A model generated the notes under the pieces. That model saw only the letters and a program-made list of their open reading frames with translations, searched no databases and was not told the origin of the DNA. A program made the translations under genes and the position numbers. Of a DNA stretch of 14,960 bases, positions 1 to 7,445 are shown in pieces. Each line of letters opens with the position of its first letter. Position 1 is the first letter of the stretch. This DNA comes from SFEB01 sp964612455 (GTDB taxonomy: Bacteria > Bacillota > Clostridia > Christensenellales > CAG-314), in assembly GCA_964612455.1 (NCBI GenBank), contig CAZTCB010000033.1, forward strand, positions 1 through 14,960, in the 5' to 3' direction.

Positions 1-20
1 TCTTAATTTTCACAATAAAT

Positions 21-57
21 AGCCGTGCCGAGATTACTCTCAACACGGCTTTTTTAT
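21..57 (+). terminator. Rho-independent terminator of a gene left of the window
   Basis: The arm AGCCGTG (21-27) pairs with CACGGCT (44-50). Inside it GAGA (30-33) pairs with TCTC (38-41) around a TTAC loop, with a CC/AA mismatch between the two helices. TTTTTATT follows directly on the plus strand, so this should end a plus-strand transcript entering from the left. From here to about 205 I see only A/T-rich DNA with no gene or clear signal. Confidence 0.7.
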
Positions 58-206
58 TAATGTTTATCAAATTTTTGTTTACCAAATCCCGCCCAAAAAC
101 GAGAATTTTCCCGTTTCCCCCTTCACCAATACTACATATTAAAAAATTCTCAAAAAACTCCTTTCAAGAGAGATATTTTTTACCTAAATAAATATGTCCG
201 AGCATA

Positions 207-260
207 AAAAAATCGTCGTAGGCAACGTCTCTCGTCAAGACATCGTAACGACGATTTTTT
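207..260 (-). terminator. Terminator of the hrcA-grpE-dnaK-dnaJ operon
   Basis: The inverted repeat AAAAAATCGTCGT (207-219) pairs with ACGACGATTTTTT (248-260), and an inner GTCT/AGAC pair (227-230 with 238-241) sits in the loop. On the minus strand it lies 20 bp beyond the dnaJ stop and the stem runs into a T tract. The A and T runs on both sides make it symmetric, so it may also work on plus-strand transcripts. Confidence 0.75.
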
Positions 261-279
261 AGAATTAAAACAACTTTTC

Positions 280-1386
280 TCAATAAAGTTTGCTGACGTT
301 GTCGAGATATTCTTTACGCTTGGGATAGTTTTTAAGGTTCATTGCGTTTTCAAACTGAGTCAATGCCTTTTTTTCCGCCTTGCCGACAGAAACGGGAACT
401 TCTACTACCACCTTGACGTACAAGTCGCCTGTCTTGCGCCCCGAAATAATACCTTTGCCGCGAAGCCTGAACGTCTCGCCGTTTTTGGTATATTCGGATA
501 TATGTTGCACCTCTACCCCGTTGAGAGTAGGTATCTCAATATCTCCGCCGTTGACTGCCGTCGCAAACGAAACGGGGACTTCGACGTAGAGGTTTAAATC
601 GTCGCGCTTAAAGACCTTGCTCGGCGCAACGTTCATCACCAACAGCAAATTACCGTTAGAACCGTTTGCAACCTTAGACGCGTTACCTTGACCGTTAACG
701 GACAATATCGTACCGTTTTCTACCCCGGAAGGAACGTTTATACTGAGTTTTTTACGCTTGTTAACGACGCCTCTGCCGCCGCACTCTTTGCAAGGTTTTG
801 CGACGATTTTGCCGGTACCGCCACACTTGTCGCATGTACCGACGGTCACTTGCCTGCCAAAAATACTGTTGGTAACGTACTGTACGCGACCGCTGCCGTT
901 GCATTTGTCGCACGTCTTAACGTCTGCGGAACTCGCCGCGCCGCTACCCCCGCACGAAGGACACCTCTCCTGACGGACAAAGTTTATTTCTTTGGAAACA
1001 CCCTTTGCTGCCTCCATAAAAGAAAGATCAACCGTCTGCGTTATATCGCTACCGAAAGAATTTTGTTGACGCGCCGTGCGACCGCCGCCAAAGCCGAAAC
1101 CGCTGAATATACTGTCGAAAATATCTTCAAATCCATGCGGCATGCCTTGCGAAAACTGAAACCCGTCAAAGTCCATTTCGCCATTGTCGTACTTGCGGCG
1201 ATTTTCGGCATTGCCGAGTATCTCGTAAGCCTCGTTGCATTCTTTAAATTTTTCCGCACACTCGGCGTCGTTGGGATGCAGATCGGGATGATACTGTTTG
1301 GCTTTTTGGCGATAAGCCGATTTTATTTGATCATCGGTCGCATTTTTATCCACGCCGAGTATTGCATAATAATCTTTTTTTGGCAT
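280..1386 (-). CDS. dnaJ: Chaperone protein DnaJ (Hsp40)
   Basis: DnaJ is the cytoplasmic co-chaperone that delivers unfolded substrates to DnaK and stimulates its ATPase. The 368-residue protein has the full type I layout. The J domain spans residues 1-70 with HPD at 33-35. A Gly/Phe-rich linker follows at about 74-112. Four zinc-finger motifs of the CxxCxGxG type begin at C142, C159, C185 and C199, and the C-terminal substrate-binding beta domains run from about 213 to 330. It is the last gene of the heat-shock operon, 50 bp after dnaK, and shares the CIRCE-controlled promoter upstream of hrcA. The ATG encoding MPKKDYY fits the family start exactly, but no clear Shine-Dalgarno motif precedes it: only an A-rich stretch and a short hairpin (CGGTA/TACCG, 1407-1426) are present. 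The length and motifs are normal for the family, so the identification is secure. Confidence 0.98.
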   Translation of the reverse strand: MPKKDYYAILGVDKNATDDQIKSAYRQKAKQYHPDLHPNDAECAEKFKECNEAYEILGNAENRRKYDNGEMDFDGFQFSQGMPHGFEDIFDSIFSGFGFGGGRTARQQNSFGSDITQTVDLSFMEAAKGVSKEINFVRQERCPSCGGSGAASSADVKTCDKCNGSGRVQYVTNSIFGRQVTVGTCDKCGGTGKIVAKPCKECGGRGVVNKRKKLSINVPSGVENGTILSVNGQGNASKVANGSNGNLLLVMNVAPSKVFKRDDLNLYVEVPVSFATAVNGGDIEIPTLNGVEVQHISEYTKNGETFRLRGKGIISGRKTGDLYVKVVVEVPVSVGKAEKKALTQFENAMNLKNYPKRKEYLDNVSKLY

Positions 1387-1436
1387 AATTTTTTTTGCCG
1401 ACTACACGGTAACGCGTAGGCTACCGATTTGTCTTA

Positions 1437-3269
1437 TCAGTCGGCGTCCTTTATATCGTAATCCACTTTTGTTCCGTTGTCGTCGGTAGCAGTACCGGAC
1501 TCACCCTGAGGAGCGTGCTGTTGATAAAATTTTTGGAAAATACTTGCGCTTTCCTGTGCGATTTTATCGGTTGCCGCCTTAAGGTCACCGACGTTGAGAT
1601 TGGAGTAATCCTGATTTTTATCGGAGACTTCCTTTCCTTCTTTTACAAGACTTTCTATCTTTTCTTTATCTGCCGCGTCGAGCTTGTCTCCGCTCTCTTT
1701 GACGAAACTTTCGAGAGAGAATATCATTTGATCGAGACCGTTTTTGGCGTCGATGCCTTCTTTACGTTTTTTATCCTCTTCCGCATATTTTTCGGCGTCT
1801 TTTACGGCTTTGTCGATATCTGCCTCGGACAGATTGGTCGTCGAGCTAATAGTAACAGATTGTTCTTTTTGAGTGCCGAGATCTTTGGCTGTAACGTGGA
1901 CTATGCCGTTGGCGTCGATATCGAACTTAACCTCGATTTGCGGTATTCCGCGAGGAGCGGGCGCAATGCCGGTGAGTTGAAATCTGCCCAGAGTCTTGTT
2001 GTCCGCCGCCATTTGGCGCTCACCCTGCAAAACGTGAATATCCACGGTCGTCTGGTTGTCAGCAGCAGTGGAAAATACCTGTGATTTGCTGGTAGGAATG
2101 GTGGTGTTGCGTTCGATAAGGCGCGTAGTTACGCCGCCGAGCGTCTCTATACCGAGTGACAACGGAGTAACGTCAAGAAGCAGAACGTCTTTTACTTCGC
2201 CGCCGAGTACGCCTGCCTGAATGGACGCGCCTATGGCAACGCATTCATCGGGGTTGATACCTTTATAAGGCTCTTTGCCGACAAAGTTTTTGACTGCCTC
2301 GACTACTGCCGGGATACGAGTAGAGCCGCCGACCAAAATAACACGTTTGAGGTCGTTGACGGTAAGTCCGGCATCGCTCAATGCTTGTTTCATGGGTTGC
2401 AACGTTCTCTTTACGAGGCTTTCGGTCAGACTGTCAAACTTGGCACGCGTAAGGTCGACGTCGAGGTGCTTGGGTCCCGTGGCGTCCGCAGTGATAAACG
2501 GCAGGTTGACGTTGGTCTTTGTCGTAGAAGAAAGCTCGATTTTTGCTTTTTCAGCCGCGTCTTTAAGTCTCTGCATCGCCTGTTTGTCGTTGCGGAGATC
2601 GATACCGTTGGATATCTTAAATTGTTCTACAAGGTAATCGATGACCACGTTGTCAAAATCGTCGCCGCCGAGACGCGTGTCGCCGTTTGTGGACAATACC
2701 TCAAATACGCCGTCCCCTATCTCGAGGATAGACACGTCAAAAGTACCGCCGCCAAGGTCGTAAATCAAAACCTTTTGGTTTTTGTTTTCGCCTTTGTCCA
2801 AGCCGTAAGCAAGTGCCGCCGCAGTGGGTTCGTTGATGATACGCAATACCTCCAAGCCCGCAATCTTGCCTGCGTCTTTGGTTGCCTGACGCTGACTGTC
2901 GTTGAAATACGCGGGGACGGTAATAACCGCCTGCGTTACCTTGCTACCGAGATACGCTTCCGCATCGTTTTTAAGTTTTGTCAATATCATCGCCGAAATC
3001 TCTTGCGGCGTATATTTTTTTCCGTCTATATCTACTTTATAATCCTGTCCCATATTGCGCTTGATGGACATGACGGTTCTGTCTCCGTTGACTACTGCCT
3101 GACGTTTAGCAACCTGTCCTACAAGTCTCTCGCCGTCTTTGGTAAAACCGACGACGCTCGGCGTGGTGCGATTGCCTTCGGCGTTGGCAATGACTACCGG
3201 TTCGCCGCCCTCGAGCACCGCCACGCAACTGTTAGTTGTTCCTAAATCGATACCAATGATTTTTCCCAT
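1437..3269 (-). CDS. dnaK: Chaperone protein DnaK (Hsp70)
   Basis: DnaK is the ATP-driven cytoplasmic Hsp70 that binds and releases unfolded peptides with DnaJ and GrpE. The 610-residue length matches Gram-positive DnaK. All three Hsp70 signatures are visible: IDLGTTNS near residue 7, YDLGGGTFDVS in the middle of the nucleotide-binding domain, and VGGSTRIP before the linker. The hydrophobic linker (DVLLLDVTPLSLGIET) leads to the substrate-binding domain and a charged helical lid. The start is fixed by a strong AGGAGG at 3279-3284, 9 nt before the ATG. The gene sits between grpE (108 bp upstream) and dnaJ, in the standard Firmicutes order. The extreme C-terminus reads NGTKVDYDIKDAD instead of the more usual acidic VVDA(D/E)(F/Y)-type tail, a small oddity that should not affect catalysis. 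Confidence 0.99.
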   Translation of the reverse strand: MGKIIGIDLGTTNSCVAVLEGGEPVVIANAEGNRTTPSVVGFTKDGERLVGQVAKRQAVVNGDRTVMSIKRNMGQDYKVDIDGKKYTPQEISAMILTKLKNDAEAYLGSKVTQAVITVPAYFNDSQRQATKDAGKIAGLEVLRIINEPTAAALAYGLDKGENKNQKVLIYDLGGGTFDVSILEIGDGVFEVLSTNGDTRLGGDDFDNVVIDYLVEQFKISNGIDLRNDKQAMQRLKDAAEKAKIELSSTTKTNVNLPFITADATGPKHLDVDLTRAKFDSLTESLVKRTLQPMKQALSDAGLTVNDLKRVILVGGSTRIPAVVEAVKNFVGKEPYKGINPDECVAIGASIQAGVLGGEVKDVLLLDVTPLSLGIETLGGVTTRLIERNTTIPTSKSQVFSTAADNQTTVDIHVLQGERQMAADNKTLGRFQLTGIAPAPRGIPQIEVKFDIDANGIVHVTAKDLGTQKEQSVTISSTTNLSEADIDKAVKDAEKYAEEDKKRKEGIDAKNGLDQMIFSLESFVKESGDKLDAADKEKIESLVKEGKEVSDKNQDYSNLNVGDLKAATDKIAQESASIFQKFYQQHAPQGESGTATDDNGTKVDYDIKDAD

Positions 3270-3377
3270 AATATATATCCTCCTTAAATTACCGTTGTTT
3301 TAAATATTTTGTTTGCCTTTTATCCGGCTTTAATTTCTTATTTGGTTTTTACTCGTTCTTTGGCGCAGAGTTTGCCG

Positions 3378-3989
3378 TCACTCGGTTTTTTCGTACTTGC
3401 CGACGGCGACGGTGGCGTACCTGAGAACTTTTTCGCCGTAAACGTACCCTGCCGCGTATTCTTCTAAGATGACGTTGTCTTTACTTTCGTCGTCTACCGA
3501 CAACTTGTGGACGGCATTGGCTGTCTTTGGATCAAAATCAGTACCTAACACGTCCATTTTTTTTACGCCGATTTGCCCGAGTATCGTATCGAACTGCTTG
3601 GCAACCAGCTCAAAGGTAGCCATCTCGCGCTCGGACAACATTTGTCGTGCTTTGTCAAAAGTGTCAAGAATCGGAAATACCTTTTCAACCACGTCGAGCC
3701 TACCTTCGGCTCGCATTGCCTCGGCATTAGCCGTAGTGCGACGACGATAATTTTCAAAATCGTTTTTCAGTACTACCAATTGATTTAAATACTCGTCGTT
3801 CTTTTTCACTTGTTTTTTCAACTCGTCCTGTTCAAGCAGCAGTTGTTCGTTTTCTTCTTTTAGCGAATCGACCACGGAACGGGCAAATTCTCTCAATTCA
3901 TTATCCGGAACGGAATCAATAGTCCACTGCGGGCGAGTCTGTTGCTCCGTCGCGTTATTTTTATCAATCTTTTCTTGTTCACTTGCCAT
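3378..3989 (-). CDS. grpE: Nucleotide exchange factor GrpE
   Basis: GrpE accelerates ADP release from DnaK and resets the chaperone cycle. The 203-residue protein shows the family layout: a charged, Gln/Asn-rich N-terminal tail, a long coiled-coil helix at about residues 30-95 (rich in E, K and L heptads), a short helical bundle, and a C-terminal beta domain carrying FDPKTANAVHKL and GYVYGEKVLRYATVAVGKYE. In most homologues the last motif reads VLRPAxV; here a Tyr replaces the Pro. The SD AGAGGA at 3997-4002 lies 7 nt from the ATG. The gene starts 21 bp after the hrcA stop, which implies co-transcription and perhaps translational coupling. Confidence 0.97.
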   Translation of the reverse strand: MASEQEKIDKNNATEQQTRPQWTIDSVPDNELREFARSVVDSLKEENEQLLLEQDELKKQVKKNDEYLNQLVVLKNDFENYRRRTTANAEAMRAEGRLDVVEKVFPILDTFDKARQMLSEREMATFELVAKQFDTILGQIGVKKMDVLGTDFDPKTANAVHKLSVDDESKDNVILEEYAAGYVYGEKVLRYATVAVGKYEKTE

Positions 3990-4010
3990 TTTTATATCCT
4001 CTTTTTAAAT

Positions 4011-5063
4011 TCAATCGTCGTTGGCGTCGTCGTTGCCGAGTACCCTTTCTACAAGTTTATTTATTTGATCGAGTACCGAAATGACCTTTTTATAATCCAT
4101 CCTGATAGGTCCGATAACACCCGCGCTGCCGAGCGTTTTTTCGTTAAGTGAAATTTTTGCCGAAACAAAACTGCAACCGTCCGGCAAACCGTCGTTTTCG
4201 GTGCCGATTTTTACCGAGAAATCAAGTCCTTCGTTTCCGCTGAACATCTCGGCAAGACTGTGTTTGTGCTCTATCGCCGTCAAAAAGTTGCGCGTTTTAT
4301 CTATATCAGAGCTGTACTCGGGATAATCGAAAATCCTCGTCGTTCCCTCAGTCACCACGTCTCCCTCTCGACTCTTTGCAACGTTGACGACCAACTCGAG
4401 AATTTTCAGGTAAAGCTGCCTCATGCCGACAATCTCCTTAGCCACTATCTCCATAGGACCGGATTTTGTCGCAAGCTCTTTAAGCGTTTTACCGACAAAC
4501 ATTTTGTTGAGCATTTTGTTTGCAGTCGCGTAAGCGTCAGGCGCGAGGTCGGGCGCATCGATAACGTTGTCTTTTAAAACATTGAGGTCCGTAACGAGCA
4601 CCACGAGAGCCTTACCGTCGCCAAGCGAAATAACCGAAACGGATTTTATTTTTTCGGTATCGAAATCGCCCTTGACTGCCACTGCCGTATAGTTGGTAAG
4701 CTCCGAAACTACCTTTGCGACGCTGGCGACTATCTCTTCGACGCTGGCAAACCCGCGCGCGAAAACGGAATTGAACTTGCTCTCTATGAGTGCCGTTTCG
4801 CTTTCGGAGAGAGGTTGAGTCTCCATCAACTCGTCGACGTACAGCCTGAAGGCTTTTTCGGTGGGAATCCGCCCTGCCGAAACATGCGGCTGAATAAGAT
4901 ATCCCATACTCTCCAACGCCGACAACTCGTTGCGTATCGTCGCGGACGAGCACTCCGTCAGGTACTTTGACTGCAAATCTTTGCTGCAGATTGGTTGAGC
5001 GGTGACGATATACTCCTCAACCAAAGCCCAAAGTATTTTTCTTTTTCGGTCGGATAAACTCAT
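4011..5063 (-). CDS. hrcA: Heat-inducible transcription repressor HrcA
   Basis: HrcA is the winged-helix dimeric repressor that binds CIRCE and shuts off the dnaK and groE operons when the GroEL pool is free. I chose the ATG at 5063 (350 residues, beginning MSLSDRKRKIL) because AAGGGG at 5071-5076 sits 7 nt upstream. A TTG at 5093 would add ten residues but has no ribosome binding site and would put the start closer to the operator. The N-terminal DNA-binding domain contains the family hallmark SSATIRNELSALESMGYL followed by SAGRIPTEKAFRLYVD. The remainder is the GAF-like dimerisation region, with GPIRMDYKKVISVLD near the C-terminus. It is the first gene of the heat-shock operon and therefore autoregulated through the CIRCE lying 46 bp upstream of its start. 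Confidence 0.97.
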   Translation of the reverse strand: MSLSDRKRKILWALVEEYIVTAQPICSKDLQSKYLTECSSATIRNELSALESMGYLIQPHVSAGRIPTEKAFRLYVDELMETQPLSESETALIESKFNSVFARGFASVEEIVASVAKVVSELTNYTAVAVKGDFDTEKIKSVSVISLGDGKALVVLVTDLNVLKDNVIDAPDLAPDAYATANKMLNKMFVGKTLKELATKSGPMEIVAKEIVGMRQLYLKILELVVNVAKSREGDVVTEGTTRIFDYPEYSSDIDKTRNFLTAIEHKHSLAEMFSGNEGLDFSVKIGTENDGLPDGCSFVSAKISLNEKTLGSAGVIGPIRMDYKKVISVLDQINKLVERVLGNDDANDD

Positions 5064-5109
5064 CGATGTTCCCCTTGCTTGCAATGCTTGCAATCTTTTT
5101 TTTGGAGTG

Positions 5110-5136
5110 TTAGCACTCGAAAAGGCAGAGTGCTAA
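5110..5136. promoter_or_regulatory. CIRCE operator (HrcA binding site)
   Basis: This is a perfect consensus inverted repeat, TTAGCACTC-N9-GAGTGCTAA. It lies just downstream of the minus-strand -10 region and upstream of hrcA, the classical arrangement for HrcA autorepression. An extra GAGTG at 5105-5109 abuts the leftmost half-site, so GAGTG-TTAG-CACTC could form a small alternative hairpin in the 5' leader of the mRNA. Confidence 0.98.
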
Positions 5137-5142
5137 ATTGCA

Positions 5143-5176
5143 AGTATAAAATATCACCGTTTTAGTCAAGTGTCAA
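5143..5176 (-). promoter_or_regulatory. Sigma-A-type promoter of the hrcA operon
   Basis: On the minus strand TTGACA (5171-5176) is followed by a 17-nt spacer and TATTTT (5148-5153). An overlapping alternative pairs TTGACT (5164-5169) with TATACT (5143-5148), but its spacer is only 15 nt. Either start would place the CIRCE at the beginning of the transcript. The first reading has the better spacing, so I prefer it. Confidence 0.75.
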
Positions 5177-5384
5177 CTGTTTTTGAGGTGTTTTTTTAAT
5201 TTTTTTTAAATTGTTTTCCTCGTGAGTCAACCGACAAAAAACGGCGACGATACTCGCGTACGCACAACGATATTATATGCCGTTTTGAAAAAAATCAAAC
5301 GTTTTTTCTTGTTTTTTAATCCGAAATTTTTTACTTTAATTTTTTACTTTTTTTCTAACCCGAAACGTTTTAAAACGACAACGA
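5177..5384. other. A/T-rich intergenic spacer
   Basis: This stretch separates the hrcA promoter from the end of the HAD gene. It is mostly long T runs on the plus strand, with the possible terminator at 5236-5286 and a 12-bp palindrome CGTTTTAAAACG at 5366-5377. I see no coding potential, RNA gene or repeat element in it. Confidence 0.5.
5236..5286 (-). terminator. Possible terminator of the P1B-like/HAD transcription unit
   Basis: AAAACGGC (5238-5245) can pair with GCCGTTTT (5279-5286), enclosing a 33-nt loop that contains the palindrome GCGTACGC. On the minus strand the stem ends in six Ts. It lies about 100 bp past the HAD stop and just before the hrcA promoter. The long loop and short T tract make it a moderate candidate only. 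Confidence 0.4.
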
Positions 5385-6014
5385 CTAAAAAAGCTCTTTT
5401 AACAGACGGGCATTGTCGCAGACGGCAATCGGAAAATACCCGACGTAATCCTCGGGGTTGCCGAAACCGTACGTAACCGCTATGCAATCTATGTTTTCTT
5501 TTGACGCTCCTCTCAAATCGTAAAAGGTATCGCCGACGAGCACGGACGACTCTCTTTCGGCGTTACCGTCGGCAAAAACGGCATGAAGAATTTCGTCTTT
5601 TTCTCCCCTGTTTTCAAGTGCGCCGTAAACAAAATCAAAGTAATCGCGCACTCCGAGTTTTTTAAGAACTTTTTCCGCCATGGGTTCGTATTTACTGGTA
5701 GCGACACCGAGTTTATATCCTTTTTCTTTAAGATAAACGAGCAAGTCTTTTATCCCGTCGTAGAGGACGTTGTCGTACATGTGCTCGGCATACTCGCGTC
5801 TGAAATCCGCCAATGCGTCAAATTGAACCGAACCGTCGCCGAAAACATGATGAAACGTCCATGACAAAGGCGGTCCGATAAATTTACGCAAATCGTAGGC
5901 ATCGGGATTTGCACCGTACTTTCTAAAAACTTTTTCGAGGCAAGTCAATATACCCGCCGACGTATCGCTTATCGTGCCGTCAAGGTCAAACAACACCGTT
6001 TTATATTTTTTCAT
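5385..6014 (-). CDS. HAD-superfamily hydrolase, phosphoglycolate phosphatase-like
   Basis: This is a predicted Mg-dependent cytoplasmic phosphatase of the HAD subfamily IA (Gph/PpaX-like). Motif I is FDLDGTISDT with nucleophile D10 and acid-base D12. Motif II is the Thr/Ser in GVATSKYE (106-107), a likely motif III Lys is K139, and motif IV is GDTFYDLRGA (161-170). The helical cap lies between residues 15 and 85 and includes IGPPLSW, usual in phosphoglycolate and pyrophosphate phosphatase relatives. The substrate cannot be read from the sequence. I chose the ATG at 6014 (209 residues) because AAAAGGA is correctly spaced for it, whereas the ATG at 6020 overlaps that same ribosome binding site. 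It follows the P1B-like gene by 37 bp and is probably co-transcribed with it. Confidence 0.85.
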   Translation of the reverse strand: MKKYKTVLFDLDGTISDTSAGILTCLEKVFRKYGANPDAYDLRKFIGPPLSWTFHHVFGDGSVQFDALADFRREYAEHMYDNVLYDGIKDLLVYLKEKGYKLGVATSKYEPMAEKVLKKLGVRDYFDFVYGALENRGEKDEILHAVFADGNAERESSVLVGDTFYDLRGASKENIDCIAVTYGFGNPEDYVGYFPIAVCDNARLLKELF

Positions 6015-6051
6015 AGCCATCCTTTTAATATAGACCGATATGGACCGACCG

Positions 6052-7341
6052 TCAATCTCCTTTCGTTAGACGAGCGTTTTCGTCCGCGGCTGCCAAAGGA
6101 AGTTTTGCCGTCAACAGCAACGCAGAGTCGGCAACAACGAGTATGGTGCCGCCGTTGTGAACGAGAGAACCTATAACGGGATCGAGATAACCGAACAAAC
6201 TCAATACCACCGACGCGACGTTGAGCACGACGGCAAGCACGATGTTTGCCGTAATGACGGCGAGAACGCGTTTTCCGAAACGCATGACGCCGTACGCTTT
6301 TTCGGCACCGCCGCCAAGATCGATATCTGCAAGCTCGCTGTCTTTATCGCTACCGGTCAACATGCTGACGTCTGCCGCCGAAAAAACAGAAAAATCCGCC
6401 TTGCCGTCGCCGACGTAACACACTACTTTACCCTCGCGCCGTAGTTCTACTATTTTTTCGGTTTTGTCCTTAGCAGACAAACCGTCGGAAAAATTAATCG
6501 TCTCGATATTTCTTTCTTTCAGGCTGATTCTCAACACGTCGGCACCTTGAACGGTATCTATCACCACGGCATTGACTGTCGCGATACGCTCGAGTGCGCT
6601 GCCGGACTTTACTTTTACCCCCTTACCGTTGAGATTGCGTATACCCGCGACTACCGCCGTCGGCGTCGACAACACGAGACTGCATGGACAAAAAACCACC
6701 AAAACGGTCATTGCCCGAGTCAACGCAACGTGCCAGTCCTCTTTTAACACAATAAAGACGAGTACGAATACGAGTGCGGAAAAAACTATCGCGGAAGGTA
6801 CGATTACGCCTGCCCATTTGTCTACGGTGCGTTCTATACCCGTCTTTTTCACTTCGGTATGCTCGACGTCGCCGTGAGAACAAGAATGGCGATGCTCCCC
6901 GGTCAAAGTAGAAACCGAAAGGTCTTCTAAAAATTCGCCGAGCAACATTATAAAAGCGATTTCAGCCGCCGAAAACAAATTGCTGTGATCGTGCCCGCTA
7001 CCGACATGCTCGTCCAAAGCCACCCCGCACCAACAAAGAATTTCAAGAGCGATGCAAGCAAACATTACCACCGAAATGAGCAAACTCGTGCCGATTTTTT
7101 TATTTTTAAAAAGTCCTTTAAATCCGTCGACTACGAGAGGGGCGCCGCAAATAAACACAACCGCCCATGCGGGGTTAAAATATTTACCGATTGCGTACGC
7201 ATCACCCAAAATATCGTCCCAAAAATAAGAAACGACACACAAAATCGCGGCAATAATCAGCACCCGTATCCTATGTTTTTTATTTTGAAAACGTTTATGT
7301 TCGTGTCCGCAACAAACGTCGTGACAACAATCTTCAGACAT
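6052..7341 (-). CDS. Truncated-domain P1B-type metal ATPase homologue, probably not an active ATPase
   Basis: This 429-residue membrane protein resembles heavy-metal P1B ATPases (usually about 620-800 residues) but is missing most of the catalytic apparatus. The N-terminus is rich in Cys and His (MSEDCCHDVCCGHEH), as in metal-binding tails. Eight hydrophobic segments are visible at about 24-40, 57-75, 84-108, 122-142, 178-199, 206-236, 356-382 and 385-412, the normal P1B number. The sixth carries the metal-site CPC motif (218-220), and the last follows HNGGT. The loop after segment four is only about 35 residues and His/Cys-rich, so the actuator domain is absent. The phosphorylation motif DKTGT is replaced by DTVQG (262-266), no nucleotide-binding domain or HP motif remains, and GDGxND has become GDGKAD (311-316). 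The frame is intact. The start at 7341 follows GGAGG at 7347-7351; an upstream in-frame ATG at 7449 lies beyond the promoter. Possible roles are a metal-binding or permease pseudo-enzyme, or a decaying gene. Confidence 0.85.
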   Translation of the reverse strand: MSEDCCHDVCCGHEHKRFQNKKHRIRVLIIAAILCVVSYFWDDILGDAYAIGKYFNPAWAVVFICGAPLVVDGFKGLFKNKKIGTSLLISVVMFACIALEILCWCGVALDEHVGSGHDHSNLFSAAEIAFIMLLGEFLEDLSVSTLTGEHRHSCSHGDVEHTEVKKTGIERTVDKWAGVIVPSAIVFSALVFVLVFIVLKEDWHVALTRAMTVLVVFCPCSLVLSTPTAVVAGIRNLNGKGVKVKSGSALERIATVNAVVIDTVQGADVLRISLKERNIETINFSDGLSAKDKTEKIVELRREGKVVCYVGDGKADFSVFSAADVSMLTGSDKDSELADIDLGGGAEKAYGVMRFGKRVLAVITANIVLAVVLNVASVVLSLFGYLDPVIGSLVHNGGTILVVADSALLLTAKLPLAAADENARLTKGD

Positions 7342-7359
7342 GCTTTCCTCCGAGCAAAC

Positions 7360-7388
7360 AATATAACACCGACATAAAAAAAAGTCAA
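7360..7388 (-). promoter_or_regulatory. Extended -10 promoter of the P1B-like/HAD unit
   Basis: On the minus strand TTGACT (7383-7388), a 17-nt spacer and TATATT (7360-7365) are preceded by an extended TG element (TGT before TATATT). The predicted start near 7353 gives a leader of about 12 nt that contains little besides the GGAGG ribosome binding site. An imperfect copy of the -35 region (AGTTGACC) lies about 15 bp further upstream. Confidence 0.7.
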
Positions 7389-7445
7389 CCTTTTTAAGGT
7401 CAACTTTTACTGCTCTCGTAAACCGACGGCGTTTGTTTGCAAAAA

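Noticed and set aside
688..1419. Plus-strand open frame of 243 codons opposite dnaJ
   Set aside because: It is the antisense shadow of a conserved gene, with no ribosome binding site and no recognisable protein.
5064..5093. Longer hrcA reading from a TTG at 5093
   Set aside because: No ribosome binding site, and the extra ten residues are unlike HrcA N-termini; the ATG at 5063 has AAGGGG at good spacing.
6890..6920. TLTGEH in the P1B-like protein as an active TGE actuator motif
   Set aside because: The motif directly follows membrane segment four and lacks the surrounding beta domain, so it is at most a remnant or a coincidence.
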